Of a stretch of DNA of 12,485 nt, positions 1 through 5,982 are shown one piece after another. Position 1 is the first letter of the stretch. Each line of letters starts with the position of its first letter. The position numbers and the translations under genes are program-made. The notes under the pieces are model-generated. The model worked only from the letters and a program-made list of their open reading frames with translations, made no database searches and was not told the DNA's origin. The stretch comes from Actinomycetota bacterium (GTDB taxonomy: Bacteria > Actinomycetota > Thermoleophilia > Gaiellales > Gaiellaceae), in contig VAXY01000133.1 of assembly GCA_005885085.1 (NCBI GenBank), forward strand, positions 1 through 12,485. The letters are read 5' to 3'.

Positions 1-131
1 CCGTCGAGACGCACGTCAACGCCATCTTCACGAAGCTCCGGCTCGCGCAGGCGCCCGACGACCATCGCCGTGACGACCATCGCCGTGTGCTGGCCGTGCT
101 GGCATATCTCCGCGCGAGCGGCAGGACGTAA
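1..131 (+). CDS. LuxR/NarL-type response regulator, C-terminal end (partial)
   Basis: The frame is open from base 3 and ends at TAA 129-131, giving 42 residues that begin VETHVNAIFTKLRL and end VLAVLAYLRASGRT. This matches the last helices of a LuxR-type DNA-binding helix-turn-helix: the recognition helix (VETHVNAIFTKL) followed by the 'DDHRRVLAVLAYLRA' tail common in actinobacterial NarL/FixJ regulators. The receiver domain and true start lie outside the window. One oddity is a perfect 15-bp tandem repeat (57-71 and 72-86), which doubles the DDHRR pentapeptide to DDHRRDDHRR just after the recognition helix. The next gene starts 11 bp downstream, so cotranscription is likely. Family assignment is secure from the helix pattern; the target genes cannot be told. 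Confidence 0.8.
   Translation, partial: VETHVNAIFTKLRLAQAPDDHRRDDHRRVLAVLAYLRASGRT
57..86 (+). repeat. 15-bp perfect tandem repeat inside the LuxR gene
   Basis: GACGACCATCGCCGT occurs twice back to back (57-71, 72-86), in frame, doubling the residues DDHRR. It looks like a replication-slippage duplication. Related regulators, as I recall them, carry this motif once. Confidence 0.85.
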
Positions 132-142
132 CCTTCCCGCCG

Positions 143-760
143 GTGGACGCCGACGCCGTCGAGATTCGCGTCCTCGGCTGCCTGATCGAAAAGCAGCGCA
201 CGACGCCGGACCAGTATCCGCTGTCGCTGAACGCGCTGCGCCTCGCGTGCAACCAGTCGACCAACCGAGACCCCGTCGTCGAGTACGACGAGCGGACGAT
301 CAAGGCAGCGCTCGACCGGATGTCGAACCGCGGCTGGACACGTTTGGCGAGCGGCGCCGGCAGCCGCGCGCTCAAGTACAGGCACCTGCTCGATGAGGCC
401 CTGTCGCTCTCGGAGCCGGAGCTGTCGCTCCTCGCCGTGCTGATGCTGCGCGGGCCGCAGACGCTCGGCGAGCTGAAGCAGCGGAGCGAGCGGCTCCATC
501 GGTTTGCGTCGCCCGGCGACGTGGCGCAGACGCTCGACACGCTCGCCCGGCGCGAGCTCGTGACCCGCCTCGAGCGCCATGCAGGGCAGAAGGAGGACCG
601 CTACGCGCAGCTGCTCGGCGCCGGGCAGGCGGAGGCGGCGATGCCGATGCCGCCGGAGGAGCGCCCGGACGACGGGGGCGACAGGCTGACCGCGATCGAG
701 GCGCGGCTCGAACGGCTCGAGACCGCCTTCGACGAGTTGAGGGCGCAACTCACACGGTAA
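143..760 (+). CDS. DUF480 (YceH-like) winged-helix protein
   Basis: This 205-residue protein carries the DUF480/YceH signature. Near residue 8 it has RVLGCLIEKQRTTPDQYPLS, then SLNALRLACNQSTNRDPV (28-45) and a second winged-helix half with LSLLAVLMLRGPQTLGEL and RLHRF (about 95-118). The family has two tandem winged helices; its biochemical role is unsettled. The last 25 residues or so (AIEARLERLETAFDELRAQL) form a heptad-like coiled coil that may support dimerisation. The GTG at 143 is the first plausible start, 11 bp after the LuxR stop, and places the conserved block close to the N-terminus as in homologues. A TAACCT box overlapping the LuxR stop could also give a short-leader transcript. 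The M32 peptidase gene follows after 11 bp, suggesting one operon. Length is normal for the family. Confidence 0.9.
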   Translation: MDADAVEIRVLGCLIEKQRTTPDQYPLSLNALRLACNQSTNRDPVVEYDERTIKAALDRMSNRGWTRLASGAGSRALKYRHLLDEALSLSEPELSLLAVLMLRGPQTLGELKQRSERLHRFASPGDVAQTLDTLARRELVTRLERHAGQKEDRYAQLLGAGQAEAAMPMPPEERPDDGGDRLTAIEARLERLETAFDELRAQLTR

Positions 761-771
761 TCTGCCCCACC

Positions 772-2214
772 GTGGCCGATGCCCTCACGCAGTTGAAGGA
801 ACGTCTCACGCGTGTCACGGATCTCGAGCGGGTCGGCCGGGTGCTCAACTGGGACCAGCAGACGATGATGCCGCCCGCGGGATGGGAGCATCGGGCCGAC
901 CACTCCGCGACGCTCCGTCGCATCCAGCACGAGACGCTGATCGCGGACGAAACCGGACGGCTCCTCGACGAGTTGCGCGGTCGCGAGGGCTCGCTCGATC
1001 CGGAGTCGGACGACGCGGCTCTGATCCGCGTCGCGCGCCGCGACTACGAGAAGGCGGTCCGCGTGCCCACCGACCTCCGCGCCGAGATGGTTCACGCGGG
1101 CGCCAAGGCCCGGACGATCTGGATCAAGACCCACAACGACTCCGACTTCGAGCAGTTTCGCCCGACCCTCGAACGGAACTACGAGCTCCGCCAGCGCTAT
1201 GTCGAGTGCTTCGACGACGTCGACGAGCCGTACGACATCCTGCTCGACGACTACGAGCCGGAGACCAGCACCGCCGAAGTGCGTGAGACCTTCGCCCAGC
1301 TCAAGGCCGAGCTGATCCCGCTGATCGCCGAGCTGCGGAACGACGACATCGACGACTCCTTCCTGCGCGGAAACTTCCCGGTCGAGGCGCAGGAAAGGCT
1401 GGCAAAGGAGGTCGTCTTCGCCTCGGGGGCAGGCGTCGACGACATCCGGATCACGACGAACTACGACCCCGAGACGATGAAGTCGTTCTTCTCGACGATG
1501 CACGAATACGGGCACGGCCTCTACTCGCACCAGCTGCCGCGTCACCTGGAGCACCTGCCGATCGGCAACGCGTGCTCGCTCGGCATCCACGAGTCGCAGA
1601 GCCGCCTCTGGGAGAACCTCGTCGGCCGCAGCCGTCCGTTCTGGCAGCTCTTCTACCCGCGTGCACAGGAGACGTTCCCCGAACAGCTCCGGAACGTCGA
1701 ACTCGACCGCTTCATCGGCGGCATCAACCGCGTCCAACCGTCGTTGATCCGCATCAGGGCGGACGAGGTCACGTACGGCATGCACGTGATCCTGCGCTTC
1801 GAGCTCGAGCAGGAGATCATCCACGGCCGCGTCGCAATTCGCGACCTGCCGGGAGCGTGGAACGAGAAGATGAACGAGTACCTCGGGGTCGAGGTGCCGA
1901 ACGACGCGCAGGGCGTCCTGCAGGACACGCATTGGGCGTCCGGCTCGATCGGCTACTTCGCGACGTATCTGCTCGGAACCGTCATGTCCGTGCAGATCTG
2001 GCAAAAGCTCCTCGACGACATCCGCGATCTCGAAGAGCAGATCGAGCGGGGCGAGTTCACGGCTTTGCGCGACTGGCTCGGCGAGCACGTGCACCGCTGC
2101 GGACGCAAGTTCTCGCCCCAGGAAACGCTGCGGCGGGCAACCGGCGCGACGCTCGATCCGAAGCCATATCTCGCGTACCTGCGGGAGAAGTACGGCGCCC
2201 GCGTGGCCGCTTGA
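772..2214 (+). CDS. M32 family carboxypeptidase (Taq-type), HPF motif missing
   Basis: This is a 480-residue metallocarboxypeptidase of family M32, cytoplasmic enzymes that release C-terminal amino acids from peptides using a metal held by an HExxH motif. Visible motifs, in order, are DIRIT (224-228), the zinc site HEYGH (244-248), HESQ (273-276), IRIRAD (326-331) and GVLQDTHW (381-388). The N-terminus has the usual VLNWDQQTMMPP block (24-35). The conserved HPF motif expected shortly before DxRxT is absent: the chain passes from QERLAKEVV (207-215) straight to FASGAGVDD, as if about 15 residues ending in His-Pro had been removed in frame. Most homologues are near 500 residues. The GTG at 772 lies 11 bp after the DUF480 stop, with a TAATCT box (758-763) eight bases upstream. 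No export signal is visible. The family is certain; activity without HPF is not. Confidence 0.93.
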   Translation: MADALTQLKERLTRVTDLERVGRVLNWDQQTMMPPAGWEHRADHSATLRRIQHETLIADETGRLLDELRGREGSLDPESDDAALIRVARRDYEKAVRVPTDLRAEMVHAGAKARTIWIKTHNDSDFEQFRPTLERNYELRQRYVECFDDVDEPYDILLDDYEPETSTAEVRETFAQLKAELIPLIAELRNDDIDDSFLRGNFPVEAQERLAKEVVFASGAGVDDIRITTNYDPETMKSFFSTMHEYGHGLYSHQLPRHLEHLPIGNACSLGIHESQSRLWENLVGRSRPFWQLFYPRAQETFPEQLRNVELDRFIGGINRVQPSLIRIRADEVTYGMHVILRFELEQEIIHGRVAIRDLPGAWNEKMNEYLGVEVPNDAQGVLQDTHWASGSIGYFATYLLGTVMSVQIWQKLLDDIRDLEEQIERGEFTALRDWLGEHVHRCGRKFSPQETLRRATGATLDPKPYLAYLREKYGARVAA

Positions 2215-2231
2215 CTGATTAGTCGGTCAGC

Positions 2232-2260
2232 CCGGCGCGGTTTCGGGAATCGCGCGCCGG
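2232..2260 (+). terminator. Possible terminator hairpin after the M32 operon
   Basis: CCGGCGCG (2232-2239) pairs with CGCGCCGG (2253-2260) around a 13-base loop in the 95-bp gap between the M32 stop and the propeller gene. There is no clear T-run after it, so termination is only suggested. Confidence 0.35.
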
Positions 2261-2309
2261 ATCAGAACCTTTCCGTCCTCGATTCGTTCCGACTCCTTGG
2301 GGGGAACTG

Positions 2310-3740
2310 ATGCGTACGCTTCTCGTGACGCTCGCCGCCGCTCTCGTACTGGCGGTACCGGCCGGCGCCGGTGACATTGTCGGCTTCACCGAACAGGTCT
2401 CGCCTCGAGCTGACGAAAACGCGACCGAGCCGTACATCGCGATCGACCGCTCGGACGGCACGATCTACGTCGCCTGGCAGTCAGGTGGAAGCCACGTCGC
2501 GCGCTCCGACGACGGTGGCCGCACGTTCACAACGGTGTTCGATCAACACGACGTCGGCGACGTCGACGTCGCCGTCGGGGGCCCGACCCCGTGCACGCTG
2601 CCGTCGAATGGCTGCGTGCCCGGGACGCGCCGCGTCTACCTGACCTCAATCGAGGAGACGCCGCTTCCACTGCAGACGCATCTGGCGTACAGCGACGATC
2701 GCGGAGCGACCTGGACCGTCAATGAGCTTGCCGCGCTCAATCCGTCGGCGATCGACCGGCCCTGGCTGGCGGTCTATCCCGGCTCGGTGGCGACCTCCGA
2801 CAAGGTCTACATCGGCTACCACGACTTCACCATCAGCCAGATCTGGGTCGCGGCCTCGATCGACGGCGGCCAGACCTTCGGTCCATCCGAGGACACGTTC
2901 TCGGACGTGCACGCGCAGTCGGAGACGTTCTGCAACTCGATCCCGAGCGGGCTCGAAGTCGACCCGAACACGGGAGAGGTCTACATCCAGTGGATCACCG
3001 CGGGGCCGATCCAGAACGCACAGGGCTGCGACCTGACCCAGAACCAGAACTTCCACGAGGTCTGGATTGCGCATTCGGCTGGTGCCGGCGTAGCACCGGT
3101 TACGACGTGGGACGACCATCTGGTCTTCGACGGCCCTGAGGACACGAACGCCGACAAGATCTTCGCCGACATCGCCGTCGACAGCGCCGGCAACGTGTAC
3201 TCGGTCTTCCCGGACAATCTCGCTGCGCCTGACCACTTCGATATCTGGTTCAGCCACTCGAGTGACAAGGCCGCCAGCTGGTCTGCACCGGTGAAGGTGA
3301 ACAGCGACAAAGTGACGCACTTCTTCCCCTGGATCGCGGCCGGCAGCGCGGGACGCGTGGACTTCATCTGGCTCAACTCGCCGGACTACACGCCGACCGA
3401 CGCTGAGCTATCGCCGTGGTATGTCACGTTCGCGCAGACCACGAACGGCACCGCCATGGAGCCCAAGTTCAACCAGACGTCGGAGTCGAGCAGCGTCATG
3501 CACGTCGGCGGGATCTGCACCAACGGCATCTTCTGCTCGCTCAGCGGCGGCAACCGCGACCTCGCCGACTCGATCTCGATCGCTATCGACAGAGGCGGCA
3601 GCGCCGGGCTCGTCTGGACCGACCAGGGCCGCGTGCTTCACGGTCCGACGCACATCAGCTACGGGTGCAACACGTCCCAGCAGTCGGCCCTTGCGGGCGC
3701 GAATCAACGATTGAGCTGCAAGGGACCTGCGGGTCCATAG
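2310..3740 (+). CDS. Secreted Asp-box (BNR/sialidase-like) beta-propeller protein
   Basis: This 476-residue exported protein starts with a signal peptide (MRT, then a hydrophobic run, cleavage probably near AGA-GD at 20-22). The mature part shows repeated Asp boxes (S-x-D-x-G-x-T-W/F): SDDGGRTF (66-73), SDDRGATW (128-135), SIDGGQTF (183-190) and the degenerate SSDKAASW (317-324). Strand-rich spacers such as YIAIDRSDGTIYVAW and DIAVDSAGNVYSVF fit a six- or seven-bladed propeller like sialidases and related exo-hydrolases or carbohydrate-binding proteins. Paired cysteines (C95/C101, C403/C409, C453/C470) suggest disulfides outside the cell. I cannot identify a sialidase arginine triad, so catalysis is not claimed. 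The ATG at 2310 follows a G-rich ribosome site (GGGGGGA). The last 52 codons belong to a duplicated segment and recur at 4959-5117; here they join naturally (DSISIAIDRGG resembles the earlier blade motifs). Confidence 0.85.
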   Translation: MRTLLVTLAAALVLAVPAGAGDIVGFTEQVSPRADENATEPYIAIDRSDGTIYVAWQSGGSHVARSDDGGRTFTTVFDQHDVGDVDVAVGGPTPCTLPSNGCVPGTRRVYLTSIEETPLPLQTHLAYSDDRGATWTVNELAALNPSAIDRPWLAVYPGSVATSDKVYIGYHDFTISQIWVAASIDGGQTFGPSEDTFSDVHAQSETFCNSIPSGLEVDPNTGEVYIQWITAGPIQNAQGCDLTQNQNFHEVWIAHSAGAGVAPVTTWDDHLVFDGPEDTNADKIFADIAVDSAGNVYSVFPDNLAAPDHFDIWFSHSSDKAASWSAPVKVNSDKVTHFFPWIAAGSAGRVDFIWLNSPDYTPTDAELSPWYVTFAQTTNGTAMEPKFNQTSESSSVMHVGGICTNGIFCSLSGGNRDLADSISIAIDRGGSAGLVWTDQGRVLHGPTHISYGCNTSQQSALAGANQRLSCKGPAGP

Positions 3741-3754
3741 CGTGGTCGTTTCTC

Positions 3755-3785
3755 AGAGCGGGGCCCTCCCGTGGGGTCCCGCTCT
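3755..3785. terminator. Bidirectional terminator hairpin between propeller and HIT genes, copy 1
   Basis: AGAGCGGGGCCC (3755-3766) and GGGTCCCGCTCT (3774-3785) form a 12-bp stem with one G-T wobble and a seven-base loop. It sits between two convergent stop codons (3738-3740 and 3789-3791), where a shared terminator is expected. T-runs are weak on both sides. Confidence 0.65.
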
Positions 3786-3788
3786 CAC

Positions 3789-4268
3789 CTATTCGGGCCA
3801 GGCCTCCGCGACCTTCCGCCGCGTCTCGTCGAGGTGCTCAGGCAGCACCTTGACGTCGGCGAGCACCGGCATGAAGTTCGTGTCGCCGGCCCACCGCGGC
3901 ACGACGTGCAAGTGCACGTGGTCGACGACTCCGGCGCCTGCGACGCGGCCGAGGTTCCAGCCGAGGTTGTAGCCCTGCGGACCGTACGTCACGGCAAGGG
4001 CGCCCATGCCCGCCGACCCGATGCGATGCAGTTCGAGCACCTCGTCGTCCGTCAGCTCGCCGTAGTCGCCGACGTGTCGCAGCGGCGCGACCATGAAATG
4101 TCCTGACGCGTACGGGAACTTGTTCAGCAGTGCGAACGTGTGGGTGCCGCGATGGAGGACGAGTCGCTCGACATCGTCGCCTGCAGCGGCCAGGCAGAAG
4201 ATGCAGGCTCCTTCCTCGTCGGCGGACTTGATGTACTCGAGTCGCCAGGGTGCCCACAGCCGTTCCAC
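3789..4268 (-). CDS. HIT-family (histidine triad) nucleotide hydrolase/transferase, copy 1
   Basis: This 159-residue HIT protein carries the triad HVHLHVV at 117-123 (H117, H119, H121), where the last triad histidine normally attacks the nucleotide alpha-phosphate. The N-terminus MERLWAPWRLEYI and the CIFC pair (C22, C25) are typical of the actinobacterial Ap4A-phosphorylase-like HIT subgroup, which often binds zinc. Substrates are likely diadenosine polyphosphates or AMP derivatives, by family only. The start is GTG at 4268, with a weak AGAGGA ribosome site; a GAGGAT box six bases upstream (4275-4280) would also suit a leaderless start. The frame stays open far upstream, but that part runs antisense to the next gene and lacks homology. 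The gene lies inside the duplicated segment: a second copy at 5166-5645 encodes the identical protein, since the single mismatch is synonymous (Ala GCT or GCC). Confidence 0.92.
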   Translation of the reverse strand: MERLWAPWRLEYIKSADEEGACIFCLAAAGDDVERLVLHRGTHTFALLNKFPYASGHFMVAPLRHVGDYGELTDDEVLELHRIGSAGMGALAVTYGPQGYNLGWNLGRVAGAGVVDHVHLHVVPRWAGDTNFMPVLADVKVLPEHLDETRRKVAEAWPE

Positions 4269-4310
4269 GCGGCTATCCTCTACGAGTTCTCGAGCGAAGG
4301 AGGGGGTCTG
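4269..4310. promoter_or_regulatory. Divergent promoter region, HIT / secreted protein, copy 1
   Basis: These 42 bp separate the HIT GTG from the secreted gene's TTG. TATCCT (4274-4279) is a plausible -10 for the rightward gene, and the overlapping GAGGAT on the other strand lies six bases from the HIT start. GAAGGAGGGGG (4296-4306) is a strong ribosome site that decides the TTG at 4311. The region is copied unchanged at 5646-5687. Confidence 0.5.
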
Positions 4311-5117
4311 TTGGGCAGGCGCATTGTCTGTCTGGCTGCGATGTCCGGGCTCTTGCTCCTCGGAGTGGACGGCGCGGGAGCGGCGACGGCGACGTTCACG
4401 GATGCGCAGGGCGACGCTGTCGGCGGCGCGGCCGACCTCGCGCAAGTGGTCGTCTCGAACGACTTCGACGGCAACATCACGTTTGCGTTGACGATTCCGA
4501 ACCGATCGTCGTTCACGTCCGACGACTTCGTCGTCATTCTGCTCAACGTCGACAGAAACGCGTCGACCGGCAACAACGGTGTCGACTACGGGTTCTTCAT
4601 CACCGCAACGCGGGCTGATCTCCTGCAGTGGAACGGGACGACATTCGTCCGCGTACTCGCGCCGACACTCACGGCCAGTAACAACAACATGACCTTGACG
4701 ATCAACCGCAGCGATCTCGCGAAGACGACGGCGTTCAGCTTCGGCGTCGCCAGCGGCCTCGACTCCAACCCTGCGGCAGGGGACAGCGCGCCGGACACCG
4801 GCGGCTGGACGTTCGATCTCGATCTGAAGCCCACGCTCGACACGCTGGCGGCCCGCTATTCCCCGGCGAAGCCGAAGGCCGGCAAGGTCTTCCGCCTCGC
4901 GGGGACGACACTTCGCCTCGACGACGGGACGACAGTCAAGGCCGACTCGATCACCTGCGCTATCGACAGAGGCGGCAGCGCCGGGCTCGTCTGGACCGAC
5001 CAGGGCCGCGTGCTTCACGGTCCGACGCACATCAGCTACGGGTGCAACACGTCCCAGCAGTCGGCCCTTGCGGGCGCGAATCAACGATTGAGCTGCAAGG
5101 GACCTGCGGGTCCATAG
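4311..5117 (+). CDS. Chimeric secreted protein: unknown exoprotein fused to propeller C-terminus
   Basis: The TTG at 4311, placed by the GAAGGAGG site just upstream, opens a 268-residue frame. Residues 1-24 form a signal peptide (MGRR, hydrophobic core, then GAGA before ATATFT). Residues 25-216 are a polar, strand-rich domain with DAQGDAVGGAADL and ILLNVDRNASTGNNGVDYGF, a style common in actinobacterial exoproteins; I cannot name a function. From residue 217 (base 4959) the sequence is identical to the last 52 residues of the upstream propeller protein, in frame, ending at TAG 5117. The join follows the codons for DSITC. The original C-terminus is therefore lost: its last residues (PWRFKIG) seem to survive at 5778-5801. 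Either a recent rearrangement or an assembly error produced this. A folded, functional product is doubtful because the tail is a foreign propeller fragment. Confidence 0.75.
   Translation: MGRRIVCLAAMSGLLLLGVDGAGAATATFTDAQGDAVGGAADLAQVVVSNDFDGNITFALTIPNRSSFTSDDFVVILLNVDRNASTGNNGVDYGFFITATRADLLQWNGTTFVRVLAPTLTASNNNMTLTINRSDLAKTTAFSFGVASGLDSNPAAGDSAPDTGGWTFDLDLKPTLDTLAARYSPAKPKAGKVFRLAGTTLRLDDGTTVKADSITCAIDRGGSAGLVWTDQGRVLHGPTHISYGCNTSQQSALAGANQRLSCKGPAGP
4941..4952. repeat. 12-bp in-register microhomology at the left duplication junction
   Basis: GCCGACTCGATC at 4941-4952 matches 3564-3575 at the same 1377-bp offset. It is separated from the long repeat by five bases that match at only one position. 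It could have primed a template switch or confused an assembler. Confidence 0.7.
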
Positions 5118-5131
5118 CGTGGTCGTTTCTC

Positions 5132-5162
5132 AGAGCGGGGCCCTCCCGTGGGGTCCCGCTCT
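5132..5162. terminator. Bidirectional terminator hairpin, copy 2
   Basis: Exact copy of the 12-bp-stem hairpin at 3755-3785, between the stop of the chimeric gene (5117) and the stop of the second HIT gene (5166). Confidence 0.6.
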
Positions 5163-5165
5163 CAC

Positions 5166-5645
5166 CTATTCGGGCCAGGCCTCCGCGACCTTCCGCCGCG
5201 TCTCGTCGAGGTGCTCAGGCAGCACCTTGACGTCGGCGAGCACCGGCATGAAGTTCGTGTCGCCGGCCCACCGCGGCACGACGTGCAAGTGCACGTGGTC
5301 GACGACTCCGGCGCCTGCGACGCGGCCGAGGTTCCAGCCGAGGTTGTAGCCCTGCGGACCGTACGTCACGGCAAGGGCGCCCATGCCCGCCGACCCGATG
5401 CGATGCAGTTCGAGCACCTCGTCGTCCGTCAGCTCGCCGTAGTCGCCGACGTGTCGCAGCGGCGCGACCATGAAATGTCCTGACGCGTACGGGAACTTGT
5501 TCAGCAGTGCGAACGTGTGGGTGCCGCGATGGAGGACGAGTCGCTCGACATCGTCGCCTGCGGCGGCCAGGCAGAAGATGCAGGCTCCTTCCTCGTCGGC
5601 GGACTTGATGTACTCGAGTCGCCAGGGTGCCCACAGCCGTTCCAC
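5166..5645 (-). CDS. HIT-family (histidine triad) nucleotide hydrolase/transferase, copy 2
   Basis: This second HIT gene lies wholly inside repeat copy 2 and encodes the same 159 residues as the gene at 3789-4268, including the CIFC pair and the H117/H119/H121 triad. The one base difference in the repeat (5562) is silent. It keeps the same GTG start, ribosome site and upstream promoter sequence, so if the duplication is real both genes should be expressed equally, doubling dosage. There is no sign of divergence or decay, which means the copy is either very young or an assembly product. Neighbours differ from copy 1 only beyond the repeat ends: upstream it now faces a 37-codon relic instead of an intact secreted gene. 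Confidence 0.88.
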   Translation of the reverse strand: MERLWAPWRLEYIKSADEEGACIFCLAAAGDDVERLVLHRGTHTFALLNKFPYASGHFMVAPLRHVGDYGELTDDEVLELHRIGSAGMGALAVTYGPQGYNLGWNLGRVAGAGVVDHVHLHVVPRWAGDTNFMPVLADVKVLPEHLDETRRKVAEAWPE

Positions 5646-5687
5646 GCGGCTATCCTCTACGAGTTCTCGAGCGAAGGAGGGGGTCTG
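5646..5687. promoter_or_regulatory. Divergent promoter region, copy 2
   Basis: Identical to 4269-4310, with the same TATCCT box and GAAGGAGGGGG ribosome site. It would drive the second HIT gene leftward and the relic at 5688 rightward. Confidence 0.4.
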
Positions 5688-5801
5688 TTGGGCAGGCGCA
5701 TTGTCTGTCTGGCTGCGATGTCCGGGCTCTTGCTCCTCGGAGTGGACGGCGCGGGAGCGGCGACGGCGACGTTCACGCCCTGGCGGTTCAAGATCGGCTA
5801 G
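5688..5801 (+). pseudogene. Relic of the secreted protein gene: signal peptide joined to last seven codons
   Basis: The TTG at 5688, with its intact ribosome site, starts 37 codons. The first 30 (signal peptide plus ATATFT) are identical to the gene at 4311, and the next seven, PWRFKIG, are unique and end at TAG 5801. A sequence like TFTPWRFKIG looks like a natural C-terminus for a secreted strand-rich protein, so I infer that 5778-5801 is the true end of the gene whose body lies at 4311-4957. The mature domain is absent here, so the product would be only a signal peptide and a short tail. Confidence 0.65.
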
Positions 5802-5810
5802 CGAAAGTGC

Positions 5811-5841
5811 GGCTCAGGCGTCCTGCTCGGACGCCTGAGCC
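5811..5841. terminator. Strong hairpin, probable shared terminator
   Basis: GGCTCAGGCGTCC (5811-5823) and GGACGCCTGAGCC (5829-5841) form a perfect 13-bp stem with a five-base loop. It lies ten bases after the rightward stop at 5801 and overlaps the last codons of the leftward 44-codon ORF, so it can serve both directions. No long T-run follows on either strand. Confidence 0.7.
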
Positions 5842-5948
5842 GGCAGGGCCTGCTCCCGCCGCACGCGAACGGCCGCGAGCAGCATCAGCGAGGCGCACAT
5901 GCCCAGCACGAGCAGCAGCGACGAGGTGAGAAGAATCGCCTGGAGCAA
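5814..5948 (-). CDS. Small single-pass membrane protein (44 aa), hypothetical
   Basis: A 44-codon frame starts at TTG 5948 and ends at TGA 5814-5816. It reads MLQAILLTSSLLLVLGMC, continues as a hydrophobic stretch to about residue 28, then RVRRE and an acidic tail ending SEQDA. That is one clear transmembrane helix with a positively charged flank, expected to stay cytoplasmic. A TGA six codons upstream leaves TTG as the first usable start, and AGAAGAGGG lies about six bases before it, a good ribosome site. It follows the MFS-CorA stop by 34 bp on the same strand, so it is likely the last gene of that transcript. Its final codons are inside the hairpin at 5811-5841. I recognise no family; conservation downstream of CorA in relatives would confirm it. 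Confidence 0.5.
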   Translation of the reverse strand: MLQAILLTSSLLLVLGMCASLMLLAAVRVRREQALPAQASEQDA

Positions 5949-5982
5949 CCGGGCCCTCTTCTGTCAAAGGGCAGAGATTCCT

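Larger units (their letters stand above)
3581..4400. repeat. 820-bp direct repeat, copy 1 (native context)
   Basis: Bases 3581-4400 recur at 4958-5777 with a constant offset of 1377 bp and a single difference (A at 4185, G at 5562). The copy holds the 3' end of the propeller gene, a terminator hairpin, the complete HIT gene, its divergent promoter region and the signal-peptide part of the next secreted gene. Both flanks read through naturally here: the propeller protein continues smoothly on the left, and on the right the signal peptide leads into a normal mature protein (TFTDAQGD). No inverted repeats, transposase or target-site duplication bound it. Confidence 0.95.
4958..5777. repeat. 820-bp direct repeat, copy 2 (non-native flanks)
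   Basis: Identical to 3581-4400 except for G at 5562. Both borders break the secreted protein gene: the left border joins its body (ending DSITC) to propeller sequence, and the right border joins its signal peptide directly to PWRFKIG and a stop. Copy 2 is thus the derived copy, and an unknown length of native sequence that once linked 4957 to 5778 is missing. Offset 1377 equals 459 codons, which keeps the left fusion in frame. Confidence 0.95.

Noticed and set aside
601..2094. 497-codon minus-strand frame opposite the M32 gene
   Set aside because: Antisense shadow: the plus strand carries the HEYGH and QDTHW motifs of a real enzyme.
4140..4310. Upstream extension of the secreted protein frame to ATG 4140
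   Set aside because: The extension is antisense to the HIT gene; the ribosome site and signal peptide mark TTG 4311 as the start.
3789..5084. HIT gene extended upstream to 431 codons
   Set aside because: The extra 272 codons are antisense to the secreted gene and only exist because no stop occurs; homologues begin at MERLWAPW.
3581..5777. Duplicated segment as an insertion sequence or composite transposon
   Set aside because: No transposase gene, no terminal inverted repeats and no target-site duplication at either border.
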